In this document: positions 20,633-29,592 of the stretch, piece after piece
Layout: the number at the start of each line of letters is the position of its first letter
Numbering within the stretch: position 1 is the stretch's first letter
Source: Effrenium voratum
Taxonomy: Eukaryota; Sar; Dinophyceae; Suessiales; Symbiodiniaceae
Assembly (NCBI GenBank): GCA_963377175.1
Contig: CAUJNA010000857.1
Span: 207,501 to 271,500 of the forward strand
DNA length: 64,000 nucleotides
Direction of reading: 5' to 3'
The notes under the pieces: model-generated
The model's input: the letters and a program-made list of their open reading frames with translations, nothing else
Databases searched by the model: none
What the model was told of the DNA's origin: nothing
Translations under genes and position numbers: made by a program

Positions 20633-21475
20633 ACTAGCTGCAGCGCAACAAGGACAAGAACTACAGCAAAAGCAATCAAACATCCAACAGCAAAACACGC
20701 GCAACGGCAAGCATAGCAACGACTGCAACAACGCCGCCGCATCATCAGCGCCATCATTACCAACAACAAGCAAGCAACAGCAGCACCAACAGCAACAGCA
20801 ACAGCGACAACAACATCAACGGCAGCAGTACCATTTGCAGCAACAGCAACATCAACAGCATCTGCAATATCGCCACCACCACCACCACCACCGCAACCGC
20901 CGCCACCACAACCGCCACCACCGCCACCGCCACAAGCACAAGCGCCAGCGCCGGCACCAGCACCAGCACCAGCACCGCCACCACGACCACAACAGCAGCA
21001 GCAGCAGCGGCGACGACGACAACGACGACAACGACATCGACATCGACAACGAACACCACGACCACAACAACCACAACCACAACAAGCACAACAACCGCAA
21101 CAAGCGCAACAACCAACCAGCGACACCCACAACCGCACAACTGTAGCAACAACCGCAGCAACAACGTAACAAAAGCAAAGACACAAATTTAAAAGGCAAC
21201 GACACCCACCACCAGCAACATCAATCGAAACAACCGCTGTACAACTACAGCTGTTACTGCCGCTGCCTCTGCATTTTTCGTTGTTGCCCCCTTCCTTACA
21301 CCCTTCAGCCAAACATGTTCGCGGATTAGTGAGTGGCCCTGATTTTGGGGCGCCGACTTCTTCTAGGCAACAGCTGGACCAGAACCGATTGCGGCGCCTC
21401 CAGAGCGTCGCCAGCGATTTGGGGCGCTACTGGGCTGGTAAAGCAACTGTTTGAGGTTAAACGGATTCTCTGCGT

Positions 21476-21871
21476 TTGCGGGAAAGTTCAAATACGGACC
21501 TGCAAGCCAATTGGCAAGGCGGGGTCACGGACAACATGGAAACTTTGCCTATGAACAAGATGGCCTTGGACAGCGCTTTGGCCCGTGCTCAGAGTATGCC
21601 GCAGTCGCCTGTTTCCATTGCTTCTTCTACTACCTTGTCCTTGGGCGCGCTGCATGAGATGACCCAAAAGACCCCCGAGTCCAAGTCCAAGAGCCAGCTG
21701 AAGTCAAACTCGCAGGAACCAACGCCCGAGGATGTGGCGAGCGGGTCCCAAGAGCTCATTGGGCACCCCGCCGACTCGTCATCCGCCAAGATGACCACGA
21801 GCACCACTCCTTCAACGGTGTCTTCTGGGAACAAGGTTAACTTGCTGGCCTTGGAGGCTGGGGTCTCGTGA
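21476..21871 (+). CDS. S/T-rich exon of plus-strand gene (copy 2)
   Basis: Same as 14237-14632 except for one Glu-to-Lys replacement near residue 28. Confidence 0.4.
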   Translation: MRESSNTDLQANWQGGVTDNMETLPMNKMALDSALARAQSMPQSPVSIASSTTLSLGALHEMTQKTPESKSKSQLKSNSQEPTPEDVASGSQELIGHPADSSSAKMTTSTTPSTVSSGNKVNLLALEAGVS

Positions 21872-22020
21872 AGGGGTGTTCCACACAAGGGGTGTTGGAG
21901 GTGTGCTTCCTAGCTGGCCTACAATTTTGCATCCCGTTGAACAAAATCTTGGGCGTACTTTGACAAACAGCGTTTGCCAAGAAGTTCGTTGAAAGGGTTT
22001 AGCTTGGTAGCTCAGACACA

Positions 22021-23144
22021 GGTGCCACTTGTCACTCGTCGCGAGCAGCTTGGCACGGCAACGGCTGGGGAAGCAGAAGATGGAAGTGAAGACGAAGACG
22101 GAGAGCACAATCCCGACATCGTCGATGAGGACCCAAAGTTGCAAGCCCCGAAGAAAGCCGGCAAAGGCCGCGGCCGTGGCCGTGGTCGAGGCCGCGGTCG
22201 CAATGTCGCGAACGACGAGATGGGCGACAAGGCGGATGCTGAGGTGGAGCCGCAATCCTCTGGCGCCAAGACCAGCAAGCCGCAGAACAACGAGGTGAAG
22301 GCTTCTGGCAAGGCTGCGGAGGGCAAGGTCGGGCAGAACAACGAGGGCCACGTCAAGAAGCACAACGCTCTTGCGGGCAAGGCGGACGCTGAGGTGGAGG
22401 CGGAGTCGACTGATGGCAAGACCCCCAAGCCGGAGAAGATGAACGCTTCTGCTGCGGCCGGCGCGAAGCCGGGAAAGAAAGAGGCAAAGGCTTCTGCTAA
22501 CATCGCGAGCAAGGCGGACGCTGAGGTGGAGACGGACTCCGCTGAGGGGAAGAGCTGCGTGCCGGAGAAGAACGAGGTGAAGGCTTCTGGCGCAGCAGGC
22601 ACTAAGCCGGGTAAGAACTTGAGCAAGGTGAAGGCTGTGGAGGGCAAGGTTGAGCAGAGCGACGAGGGCAACGTCAGGAAGGGCGACAAGGCGGATGCTA
22701 AGGTGGAGCTCGAGTCCACGGACGTCAAGCCCCGCAAGCGCAAGCAGAGTACAAGGAGCGCAAACGACAACGAGAACGAGACCCCCTCCGCGAAGAACAA
22801 GGCTAAACCTACCAAGAGGGGAAGCTCGCCTTCTACCAGCCAGACCTTTGAGAACGAGGATAGCGAGAAGAAAGGCAAAAGCGTTGCGGAGGCGGAGCTG
22901 CTGCATGCCGAGCCCGACAGCCACAAGAGGAAGGAGGAGTCCAACGCAGCAGAGGACAAGACGGAGGCAGGTGGCAAGAGGCGCAGGAGCAAGGACGGCC
23001 AGGCGTTGACGTTTGCAGCCCGCTACTGCCCAACCGACGCCAGCCTGGCCGAAAGGTTCCGAGCCATCAAGAATGTGTTCGAAGCACGCGTGCAGCCACA
23101 CATCAAGTCTCAATCCCGACATCAGGAGAATGTCCTAATCCCCA
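22021..23144 (+). CDS. Lysine-rich repeat protein with (RG)n segment (copy 2)
   Basis: Same translation as the exon at 14782-15905, with the RG stretch, four KADAEV-type repeats and basic C-terminal end. No disabling change was seen, so both copies could be expressed. Confidence 0.6.
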
Positions 23145-23718
23145 GCCCCGCCACCAAACAAAACAACCAACAAACACCTTTGGAGCAAACGACGTTGTCA
23201 ACAGCGTGGTTCTGTCCAGACCTTGTGGTGCCTAGTGGCTTTTCTGTTCCTTTTTTGGGGAGATTCCCGCCCAAACAAATCACTTGTTTCAAGCGGCTGT
23301 TGAACGTAAGTGAATTCTCTACATTGGGATGCTTCCCCACTTTTCCAAAGCGACTGGTCCGCCACTTTTGGGGTAATTGCCTAGCCAAACAAAGCTGCTT
23401 GCTAAAGTGACTGGTTTCTCCACTTTGGGAGGACTTCCAGAAGTGACTCGTTGTCCTGTCTAGGTATATGGTTTCCCGAAAAAAGCACTTGTTTAGAAGT
23501 GATTTTTTTCTGTCTTTTTTGGTGCGGTTCCCACCCCAAAAAAGGCACTTTCAAGAAAATGAGTGGTTTCCTCACATGTCAAAAGCGACTTCTGCCCATT
23601 TCTCTCTCCTTGATTTGTTGAGAAAATTCTGCAGCGCGCGGCAAAGTCTTCGTCTAAATTAAGTTGGCCGAGCGACCGCCACGTATCAAACCCTGAGGAC
23701 TCTTGGTGGAAGACTTGC

Positions 23719-23841
23719 ATGGCTGCCTTCCAAGACATGGAGGAGAAAGGATACGATGCTCTTGTTGAGCGGGCGAATTCCAAGGTGGCTGAGTTCATCA
23801 CTTCCAAGAATCCGCCGGCCTGCCCCTCGAACGAAAAACAC
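23719..23841 (+). CDS. Short helical exon (copy 2)
   Basis: Same as 16478-16600. Confidence 0.45.
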
Positions 23842-24007
23842 AGGTTGGGAAACCGCTTCAGTCATTTTCTAACCCCACACACTTCCTGCTGTTTCTTGCA
23901 AGTCAAAGCGCCCTGCCCCAAGTTTTGTTGCCACAGCTCTTTGTCCCTGATTTTAAAACACAACCCCGGAAGCTGTTTTTGTTCGGTGCCTCAACGCCCT
24001 GCCCTCA

Positions 24008-24196
24008 TTGAAGAAAGGAGCCCTGGAATTTGCAGATACTTTAAAAGCCCGAATAGCAGCCCTGCAACAAGCCAAAGCGCCACCGCCACCCCTGCCTGCA
24101 AGGAGCGTTGCTTTCGAAGTCATTGCGGAGCCCGCTGACCTGGCCAGATCATTGCCAGTTGCTGCCACAACGCAGCATGCCCCGGGGATGCAATGA
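24008..24196 (+). CDS. Small exon with helical and proline-rich part (copy 2)
   Basis: Same as 16767-16955. Only about 0.8 kb further on, the copy is interrupted by the inverted-repeat segment. Confidence 0.45.
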   Translation: MKKGALEFADTLKARIAALQQAKAPPPPLPARSVAFEVIAEPADLARSLPVAATTQHAPGMQ

Positions 24197-25109
24197 TCTT
24201 TGGTCAGCTTTGGTCTAGGTTTTTGAAGCGGCTGGGGATCCAACCTTACGAATTGTGGAGTTTGGCGCCCTGTGCCCTTGAAGCATGCTCGCGTTTAGTT
24301 CGCCCAACCTCGTGCTCACATGTTGAGAGAAACTGGCTGTGTGCGCTTACAAGTGCTTCAAGGGCCTCAGGATGCCTGGGGGAACTTGCTAGGAATCTCA
24401 CAATAGGGCTGCGGGAGAACCCGCGGCGCGTTTGGCTCCTGGCAGGTCTAGTTTCCAGCACAGGCGCAAGGTGCAACAGCTTGAAAAGTGCGAAGGAGTT
24501 ACAGCGCCAGTTTGTGGAACTGATTTCCACTGTGCTAGAGCAGCCTTTGATTCTTTGTTGAGAATGATCGCTTCGCGCAGGATGCGACGTGGACAGGGCT
24601 TCCTCGACCGCGCTGGCTTCTTCAACCTTCGTTTGGCCGGCCTGCTTTCTGCCAATCGGCAACCCACATGTTTCACTTCCAAAAAACGTGTGGCGCTCAA
24701 GGCGCCAAGGGTGCCCCAGCCGTGTGGGAGCAATCCAGTCAAACTTGGTTACTTGGCCAAACAAAAGCGTGGGTTCACATCAACACTCCTTTTGAGGGAA
24801 AAGCGTCTAATCAATCAGCCGTGTGCAAGCAATCCAGTCAAGTTGGTTACTCCGTCGGATTAGTTACTTTGCCATACAGAAGTATACGTCCCCGTCAACG
24901 CTATTTTGCGGGAAACAGGGAAGCCCCGTTGTTTACACAAGGTCGTCCAAGGGAAGTGAGCTGTTGAGTCAAATTGGCTTCTTGACCACACAAAGCTGGG
25001 GTGTGGTTAGCTGGTTGCCAGGTTGCTGGCTTTCTGGGCTTCTCGGGTTGCTCCTTTTTCTGGTTGTCTATCCAATGATACCACGATATCTTACTTTGCC
25101 TTATCATAA

Positions 25110-25340
25110 AGCTTAACCATGTCACATGATAATATGTCATCAGATCATACTACCATTTCATACCACCACTCCACACCATGTCCAAACATGTCTCCAAACA
25201 TGTCGCATCATTTCATACCATATCGTATCATATTATTACAACATATCACATCATTTTGTTTCATATAACATCATATAACACTGTATCATATCATACAACA
25301 GCTATAAGATTTACATTTATCATGTCATTATAATTTATCA
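25110..25340. repeat. AT-rich ATCAT/ACATGT-type tract in left arm
   Basis: A low-complexity region of CATATCATATAACATCAT-type words, also present reversed in the right arm (about 42735-42965). It may be a DNA-unwinding or nuclease-sensitive region, but no origin or protein site is recognised. Confidence 0.6.
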
Positions 25341-25475
25341 TCAGGTCACGCCTTTTTCCACGACAAACACCTAGAGCTAAACCTAAGAACGCATGACTGC
25401 ATGATCGCAGCGGGTTGGGCATATGTTCAAAGCACATGCCCCCTCGCCTAGCCAGCGCCAGCTGCTTCAGCCAGC

Positions 25476-25691
25476 TCAACGTAATAAGGAAACCTCTCTC
25501 ATGGCACTTTTCCAAGCGAACGCGCGTCTTTCCCAGTTTGCCTTGTTGCCTGCTTCAGGCTTTGGAGTGTCCGGCATGTCATCCGTCTTGCGCAACTTGT
25601 AGTAGATGTAATCCTCCGTCTTCCTTGTTCCTTCAATCATGCGAAGCCGCTTGGTCAAGTGATGCTCAGTAACTTCACCGCTGTGCGACAT
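25476..25691 (-). CDS. Histone stem-loop-binding-protein-like ORF, left arm
   Basis: The frame of 71 codons reads LTKRLRMIEGTRKTEDYIYY, then TPKP (residues 42-45), then ANWERRAFAWKSAM. SLBP RNA-binding domains have the same order: an R-x-K-Q-I...GK-T-x-x-Y helix, a TP-x-x turn, then R-x-W...W-x-x-x-L. The key aromatic and basic positions mostly match, though the domain is short and the first conserved helix is weak. If translated it would bind an RNA hairpin. The frame stops soon after the domain, at a GTTTCC donor-like site, so it may be one exon. It is repeated exactly in the right arm in opposite orientation. Confidence 0.45.
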   Translation of the reverse strand: MSHSGEVTEHHLTKRLRMIEGTRKTEDYIYYKLRKTDDMPDTPKPEAGNKANWERRAFAWKSAMREVSLLR

Positions 25692-26065
25692 GCAGGGCAG
25701 GAACTACAGAAGCCACTGTGTAAGCTAAGTAAGCTGCGCAAGCAAAAATAGCTGCAGGCAGGAAGGGAAGCGCTACGGGCCTGCTATTCCACAAAGGGAA
25801 AAGAAACAGTGGAGACAATTCTGTACTCTTGATGTTGTCATACCACAAATGGAGGAGAAGCAGTGGAGATCCATATTTTTGCTGGTTGTTTTAGTCATTG
25901 TCCATGTCATGGAAAACAGTGACAACTCGTACTTCTGACGCTTGTTGTTTCTGGCGTCACACGAACCGCGTTGAGTGATGTCTGTTATGAGGTTGCATGA
26001 GGGGAAAACATGCACCGACATGAGCCATGATGGACTGGTTGGGTAGGTGGGAAAGCGGTTGGGAT

Positions 26066-26142
26066 GGGAGTCCTCCTTTTGGGTTTCCCAGTCCGCCTTT
26101 GGTGCCTGGGAGTCCTCCTTTTGGGTTTCCCAGTCCGCCTTT
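26066..26142. repeat. Tandem 42-bp duplication at inner end of left arm
   Basis: The block GGGAGTCCTCCTTTTGGGTT... occurs twice with a 42-bp period and is mirrored at 41933-42009 in the right arm. A third partial CAGTCCGCC follows. Confidence 0.85.
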
Positions 26143-26407
26143 CCATCGCCCCAGTCCGCCTACCAGGCTGGTAGGCGGACTGCCGGCAGTCCTCCTTGCA
26201 AGCTCTAGTTTGCAAGCCTTGAACACCTGGACAAAACTCATACCAGGTAAACCCCCAAAACAATTGGCCGCCCTGGCCAACAAGTTCAAGGTGCTTCCAG
26301 ATTGGATGGTTTAAAGGGGGAGGGTTGAGCTTGGCTTGAATCGTCTGCAGCTGTTTGGCTTAGACTTCTGACATTCTGACATAGGTCCCTTTCAGCTTGT
26401 CAAGATC

Positions 26408-27379
26408 ATGCCTAAGCAATGGCGAACAGGCTCAAAAGAAGCGCCGCAAAGGGCGCAACGTGCTCTCAACTCAAGGGTGGCGACTGCAGACCAAGCGTTG
26501 GCTGTTGCAGCTGATGCAGGAAACAAGCACGCGTTGGCTGACGCAGCTGGCGCAGGGCGCAGAAGCAGAAAGAGATTAGTGCCAAAAGTTGCAGGTCAAA
26601 GCACGCATCAGAAGAATCAAGCTCCCAAGGCAAAGGGCGCGCTGGCTGCCGCAGCTGGCGCCAAAAGCAACAGGCGTCGCGTGACAATAAAGAAGAAGAA
26701 GAGCAAGAAGCAAACACAAAATAATATTAAAAAAAATGCCATTGGCCAGGCAGATCCTTTGGAAGGGCAGGCGTGGCAAGCGTGGCTTGCTCATGTGAAA
26801 AACAAGGGGCCAACATGGCTTTATGTGGCACTGACATGCAGTCATTTGCTTTGCTGTCGCATCACCGAAGTCCTGCGTTTGAAAGCCAAAGACTTTGATT
26901 TTGAACACAAGGTTGTTGCCATCTCTTCCCTGAAAGGGCAAGCAGCAATTACAAAGACAATGAGCTGTGCAGCCTTTTCCACCTTCAACCGCTTCAAAGA
27001 TGAGGGCATCAGTGTGCAACGTGTTCGGGGGTTTGGCTGTAGAGGCAGAATGAATGTGGGGGACAAATGGGAATGGCCACTGGAGCAGGATGGTCTGTTG
27101 TTCCCTGCTGACCGCTCAGATTCGAAGACGGCAGAAAGAAACAAAGACACTGTTTCAAAGGCCATTGCACGCAGTCGCAAGAGTTTCAACGCGCCTGCGG
27201 GTTGCCCAGTTCTGAAGGTGGCACAGATTAGATCCCACAGCGGCCGGCACCGTGCTATCAATGACATGAAGCAGCACGAAGTCAACAAAGAAGTGGGCAA
27301 AACCTTCGCCCGCATTGTGGATGACGAACTACGGCCGCATCTCTGCATCCCAGGCAGGAAAGGCCCTGGCTCGAAATAA
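26408..27379 (+). CDS. Tyrosine recombinase (integrase-like), apparently without its catalytic tyrosine
   Basis: The ATG at 26408 lies 233 bp inside the left arm; the product has 323 residues. The first 115 residues are low-complexity and basic, with three in-frame copies of the LA-x-AA motif. The catalytic domain begins about residue 120: LLCCRITEVLRLKAKDFDF carries the box-I Arg (R151), a beta-hairpin lysine follows (K176), and RSHSGRHRAINDM gives the H-x-x-R pair (H277, R280). Tyrosine recombinases need a C-terminal Tyr about 30 or more residues later. The frame instead ends ELRPHLCIPGRKGPGSK, so the last exon may be spliced on or the enzyme is dead. Related genes are numerous in Symbiodiniaceae and belong to the Crypton/DIRS-type recombinase world. 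The position, first gene inside the arm and reading inward, suits the mobility gene. Confidence 0.75.
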   Translation: MPKQWRTGSKEAPQRAQRALNSRVATADQALAVAADAGNKHALADAAGAGRRSRKRLVPKVAGQSTHQKNQAPKAKGALAAAAGAKSNRRRVTIKKKKSKKQTQNNIKKNAIGQADPLEGQAWQAWLAHVKNKGPTWLYVALTCSHLLCCRITEVLRLKAKDFDFEHKVVAISSLKGQAAITKTMSCAAFSTFNRFKDEGISVQRVRGFGCRGRMNVGDKWEWPLEQDGLLFPADRSDSKTAERNKDTVSKAIARSRKSFNAPAGCPVLKVAQIRSHSGRHRAINDMKQHEVNKEVGKTFARIVDDELRPHLCIPGRKGPGSK

Positions 27380-27828
27380 CAATCTTCAGAAGTTCTGGGA
27401 GGAAATGTACTCCTCAGTTTGACTGCCCTGGTTGATCAAAGCCACTGAGATGTCAGCGAGACGGATTTTAGAAATGCCCTCTCCTAAGTTTCACCCAAGT
27501 TTCTCCAAAGCAAGCTGGGCACTGAAAAAAAGCTTGGACAAGCAGCGGCACGACGTGCACTTTGTTGCATGATCCTTGAGCGCTGTTGAAGCTAGAATCA
27601 GAGAACACGTGTGAAACCGAATTGCTGGGAGCTTGGGGAACATTGAAAAGTATATTTCACCAAACAGCATGCATGGACTGCAAGTACATGTAAACACAAC
27701 AGGGTCCCTGGCATTCTGGAAACCATCATTGCACTCTTCCAGCGCAGCTCATGCACAAGCGATATCTTCACACCAGCTTGGCACAAGTACTGAGACTCAA
27801 CTTGGCTTTTGCAAGCTTGAATTGGATG
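27380..27828. other. Spacer between recombinase and methyltransferase
   Basis: The two genes converge (plus and minus), so this holds both 3' ends. Only short unconvincing frames are present. If the recombinase has a final exon with the catalytic Tyr it should lie here; none was recognised. Confidence 0.4.
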
Positions 27829-28890
27829 TCAACTCTTCACAGGCAAGCCCAAAGCTTTCAGAACTTCACGCAGGACCGCGGCATAGACCGGCACTGTCAT
27901 GGCATTTCCAGCCATTTTCCCCAAAGCTGGTCCGCTCACAACTTTGTCCTGGAAACACTTGTGGATTTTCGGGGACGCCCCCTGCAGCCGGAGCAGCTCA
28001 GGTATGCTGAGCTTGCGCATGCGAAGAGCTGACCAGTATCCCTGCTGACTACCACGCGAAGCCGTGATGCATGGGCAGCGCCCGTCCTGCCAAGCAGGCG
28101 TGCTGCCTCCCATGTCTAGAATCACATCTCCGAAGCTTTTTTTCTTCAGCAAACACTCCATCATACGTTCAACGTTTCTTCGGCAAGTGTTGTTGAGGCT
28201 CTGGAAATCCTGATCTGTGCCAGCTGCATCAGCCAGCACAGCATGAAGAGGCAAGACGCGAGGTAGCGGGCGTGGCCAACTGAACTTTCGAAGGCATTTG
28301 GATTTCTGCAGGCCCACAATGTATAAGCGGTCGCGGCTTTGGGGAAGGCCTCCATGAACTTGAGCCGAAAGTAGTGTCCAGTCGACCTTGTAGCTGGACT
28401 CGCCGATGCCTGCCAGGATGTTGATGAACTCCTGGAACGCCTCTGGAAAATCCGTTGCCATGGCTGGCACATTTTCCAATATAAATGCACTGGGCCTCGC
28501 GACCTCCAGGAAGGAAAGCACATGCAGGGCAACTGCCCCTCGAGCATCCTCCCAGCCCAGCTGCAACCCAGCCCTGCTGAAGGGCTGACATGGGAACCCG
28601 GATGTGTAAACGTCCACCCTTTCCTGGGGCACTTTTCGCTCAGTTATGTTTGCATAGATCTTCTCTGGTTTGAATGCATGTGCAATCAGCTTGCGGCAGG
28701 CAGGGTTCGAATCTGAAGCAAACAAATGGCGAACGGGCAACTGGGAAACAGCTTCTGCTGCCTGGGCTTCAGTGCACCAACCGCTGCAGTCTCCAGCTAT
28801 ATTCAAAGTAGAGTTTCCAGAAGCTGCCGCGGATCGCTTGCAAGAGGTGGCACTCAACGCCTCCCCACTCTCCCTGCACCGCTTAGGCAT
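27829..28890 (-). CDS. C5-cytosine DNA methyltransferase
   Basis: An ATG-initiated frame of 353 codons with the full set of C5-methyltransferase motifs in order: a SAM-binding opening LNIAGDCSGW (residues 29-38, variant of motif I), the catalytic GFPCQPFSRAG (Cys101), ENV (139-141), QSRDRLYIVG (184-193), RLQG (301-304) and GNAMTVPVYAAVL (328-340). It transfers a methyl group from SAM to cytosine in DNA. The length fits a stand-alone catalytic domain without regulatory domains, as in element-encoded enzymes; retrotransposon-borne C5 methyltransferases are known from Symbiodinium. It contains one private 15-nt motif, read LADAAG (219-224), in the segment where the target-recognition region begins. 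No stop or frameshift was seen, so it could be active. The substrate may be the element itself or host DNA; the sequence does not say. Confidence 0.92.
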   Translation of the reverse strand: MPKRCRESGEALSATSCKRSAAASGNSTLNIAGDCSGWCTEAQAAEAVSQLPVRHLFASDSNPACRKLIAHAFKPEKIYANITERKVPQERVDVYTSGFPCQPFSRAGLQLGWEDARGAVALHVLSFLEVARPSAFILENVPAMATDFPEAFQEFINILAGIGESSYKVDWTLLSAQVHGGLPQSRDRLYIVGLQKSKCLRKFSWPRPLPRVLPLHAVLADAAGTDQDFQSLNNTCRRNVERMMECLLKKKSFGDVILDMGGSTPAWQDGRCPCITASRGSQQGYWSALRMRKLSIPELLRLQGASPKIHKCFQDKVVSGPALGKMAGNAMTVPVYAAVLREVLKALGLPVKS

Positions 28891-29306
28891 GGCGATTGAT
28901 GAGGCGTCTCAAGCGTGTGTGAAACCAACAGTATCTGCAGTGGTGCAAATTGCCTACCAGTCCCTGCGCAAAACATGCCTATGATCTGGCAAAAATTCGG
29001 CCTCCTGATTCAATCGGACCGCTTGCGTGTTGAGAGTTCCAGCGCTCTGTGCAAATCTGAGCCTGCTTGGTTGACAACCAACACTGCATGCATGACAAGC
29101 AAAGTGGCAATGTGGCAATGACCAAGGATGCAAATTGACACCGTGCAGCGCGCGATTCTTCTTTTCTCACTGGCAGCGTTGCCTGGATGCCTCAAACAAA
29201 AGTTTCCGAAGCTTAGTTATAATCTTGGAACCCTGGCAGGGCCAAGCCAACATGCCCTGCAATATCTTCTAAGCCTCATTGATGCGCGACCACCTGCTGC
29301 AGCTGA
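28891..29306. other. Non-coding spacer
   Basis: No protein-like frame was seen. It includes the presumed promoter side of the minus-strand methyltransferase; no regulatory motif can be named. Confidence 0.4.
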
Positions 29307-29480
29307 TCACTGCCCGCCTTCTGCCTGCTGCTTCTTGATCTCTTGCAGCTTGCGATGGAACTCTAGCAGCGGCCCGCTGGCACTACTGGAGCCATCTTCA
29401 GTCTTATTCTCCTTGTCCTGCAATTGGGCGATTTCTAATTCCAGTCCATGAGTTTGCCAAGCAATGCCAAGCATCCCCGG
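29307..29480 (-). CDS. Short coiled-coil ORF or terminal exon
   Basis: Reading towards the TGA at 29307-29309, the frame ends with a charged, helical tail: LELEIAQLQDKENKTEDG, a small linker, then LLEFHRKLQEIKKQQ. An in-frame ATG lies near 29477. The composition is unlike a random frame, but no family is recognised. It lies downstream of the 507-codon gene on the same strand and may be an alternative or separate last exon. Confidence 0.35.
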   Translation of the reverse strand, partial: PGMLGIAWQTHGLELEIAQLQDKENKTEDGSSSASGPLLEFHRKLQEIKKQQAEGGQ

Positions 29481-29592
29481 CATCCATGACCTACCAAAAT
29501 CACTTCAACAAGGTTATTTTTTCGAACGTGGAACCACAAGAACAAAGACACTTTGGGACACATGGCCATTGAAGCTGCTTCCAAACATGAGT

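Larger units (their letters stand above)
19102..24995 (+). repeat. 5.9-kb direct duplication, copy 2
   Basis: Near-identical to 11863-17754. It ends abruptly at TTGACCACACAAAG, where the left inverted repeat of the 18.1-kb segment begins. Sequence equivalent to 18431-18717 reappears only at 44151, so about 19 kb has replaced about 0.7 kb of the expected unit. Confidence 0.97.
24996..26175 (+). repeat. Left inverted repeat arm (1,180 bp)
   Basis: Reverse complement of 41900-43079 with no indels; two single-base differences were noticed (pairs near 25306/42769 and 25916/42159). It contains an AT-rich (ATCAT)-like tract at about 25110-25340, an SLBP-like ORF on minus, one copy of the private 15-nt motif at 25459-25473, and two 42-bp tandem units near its inner end. 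Confidence 0.95.
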
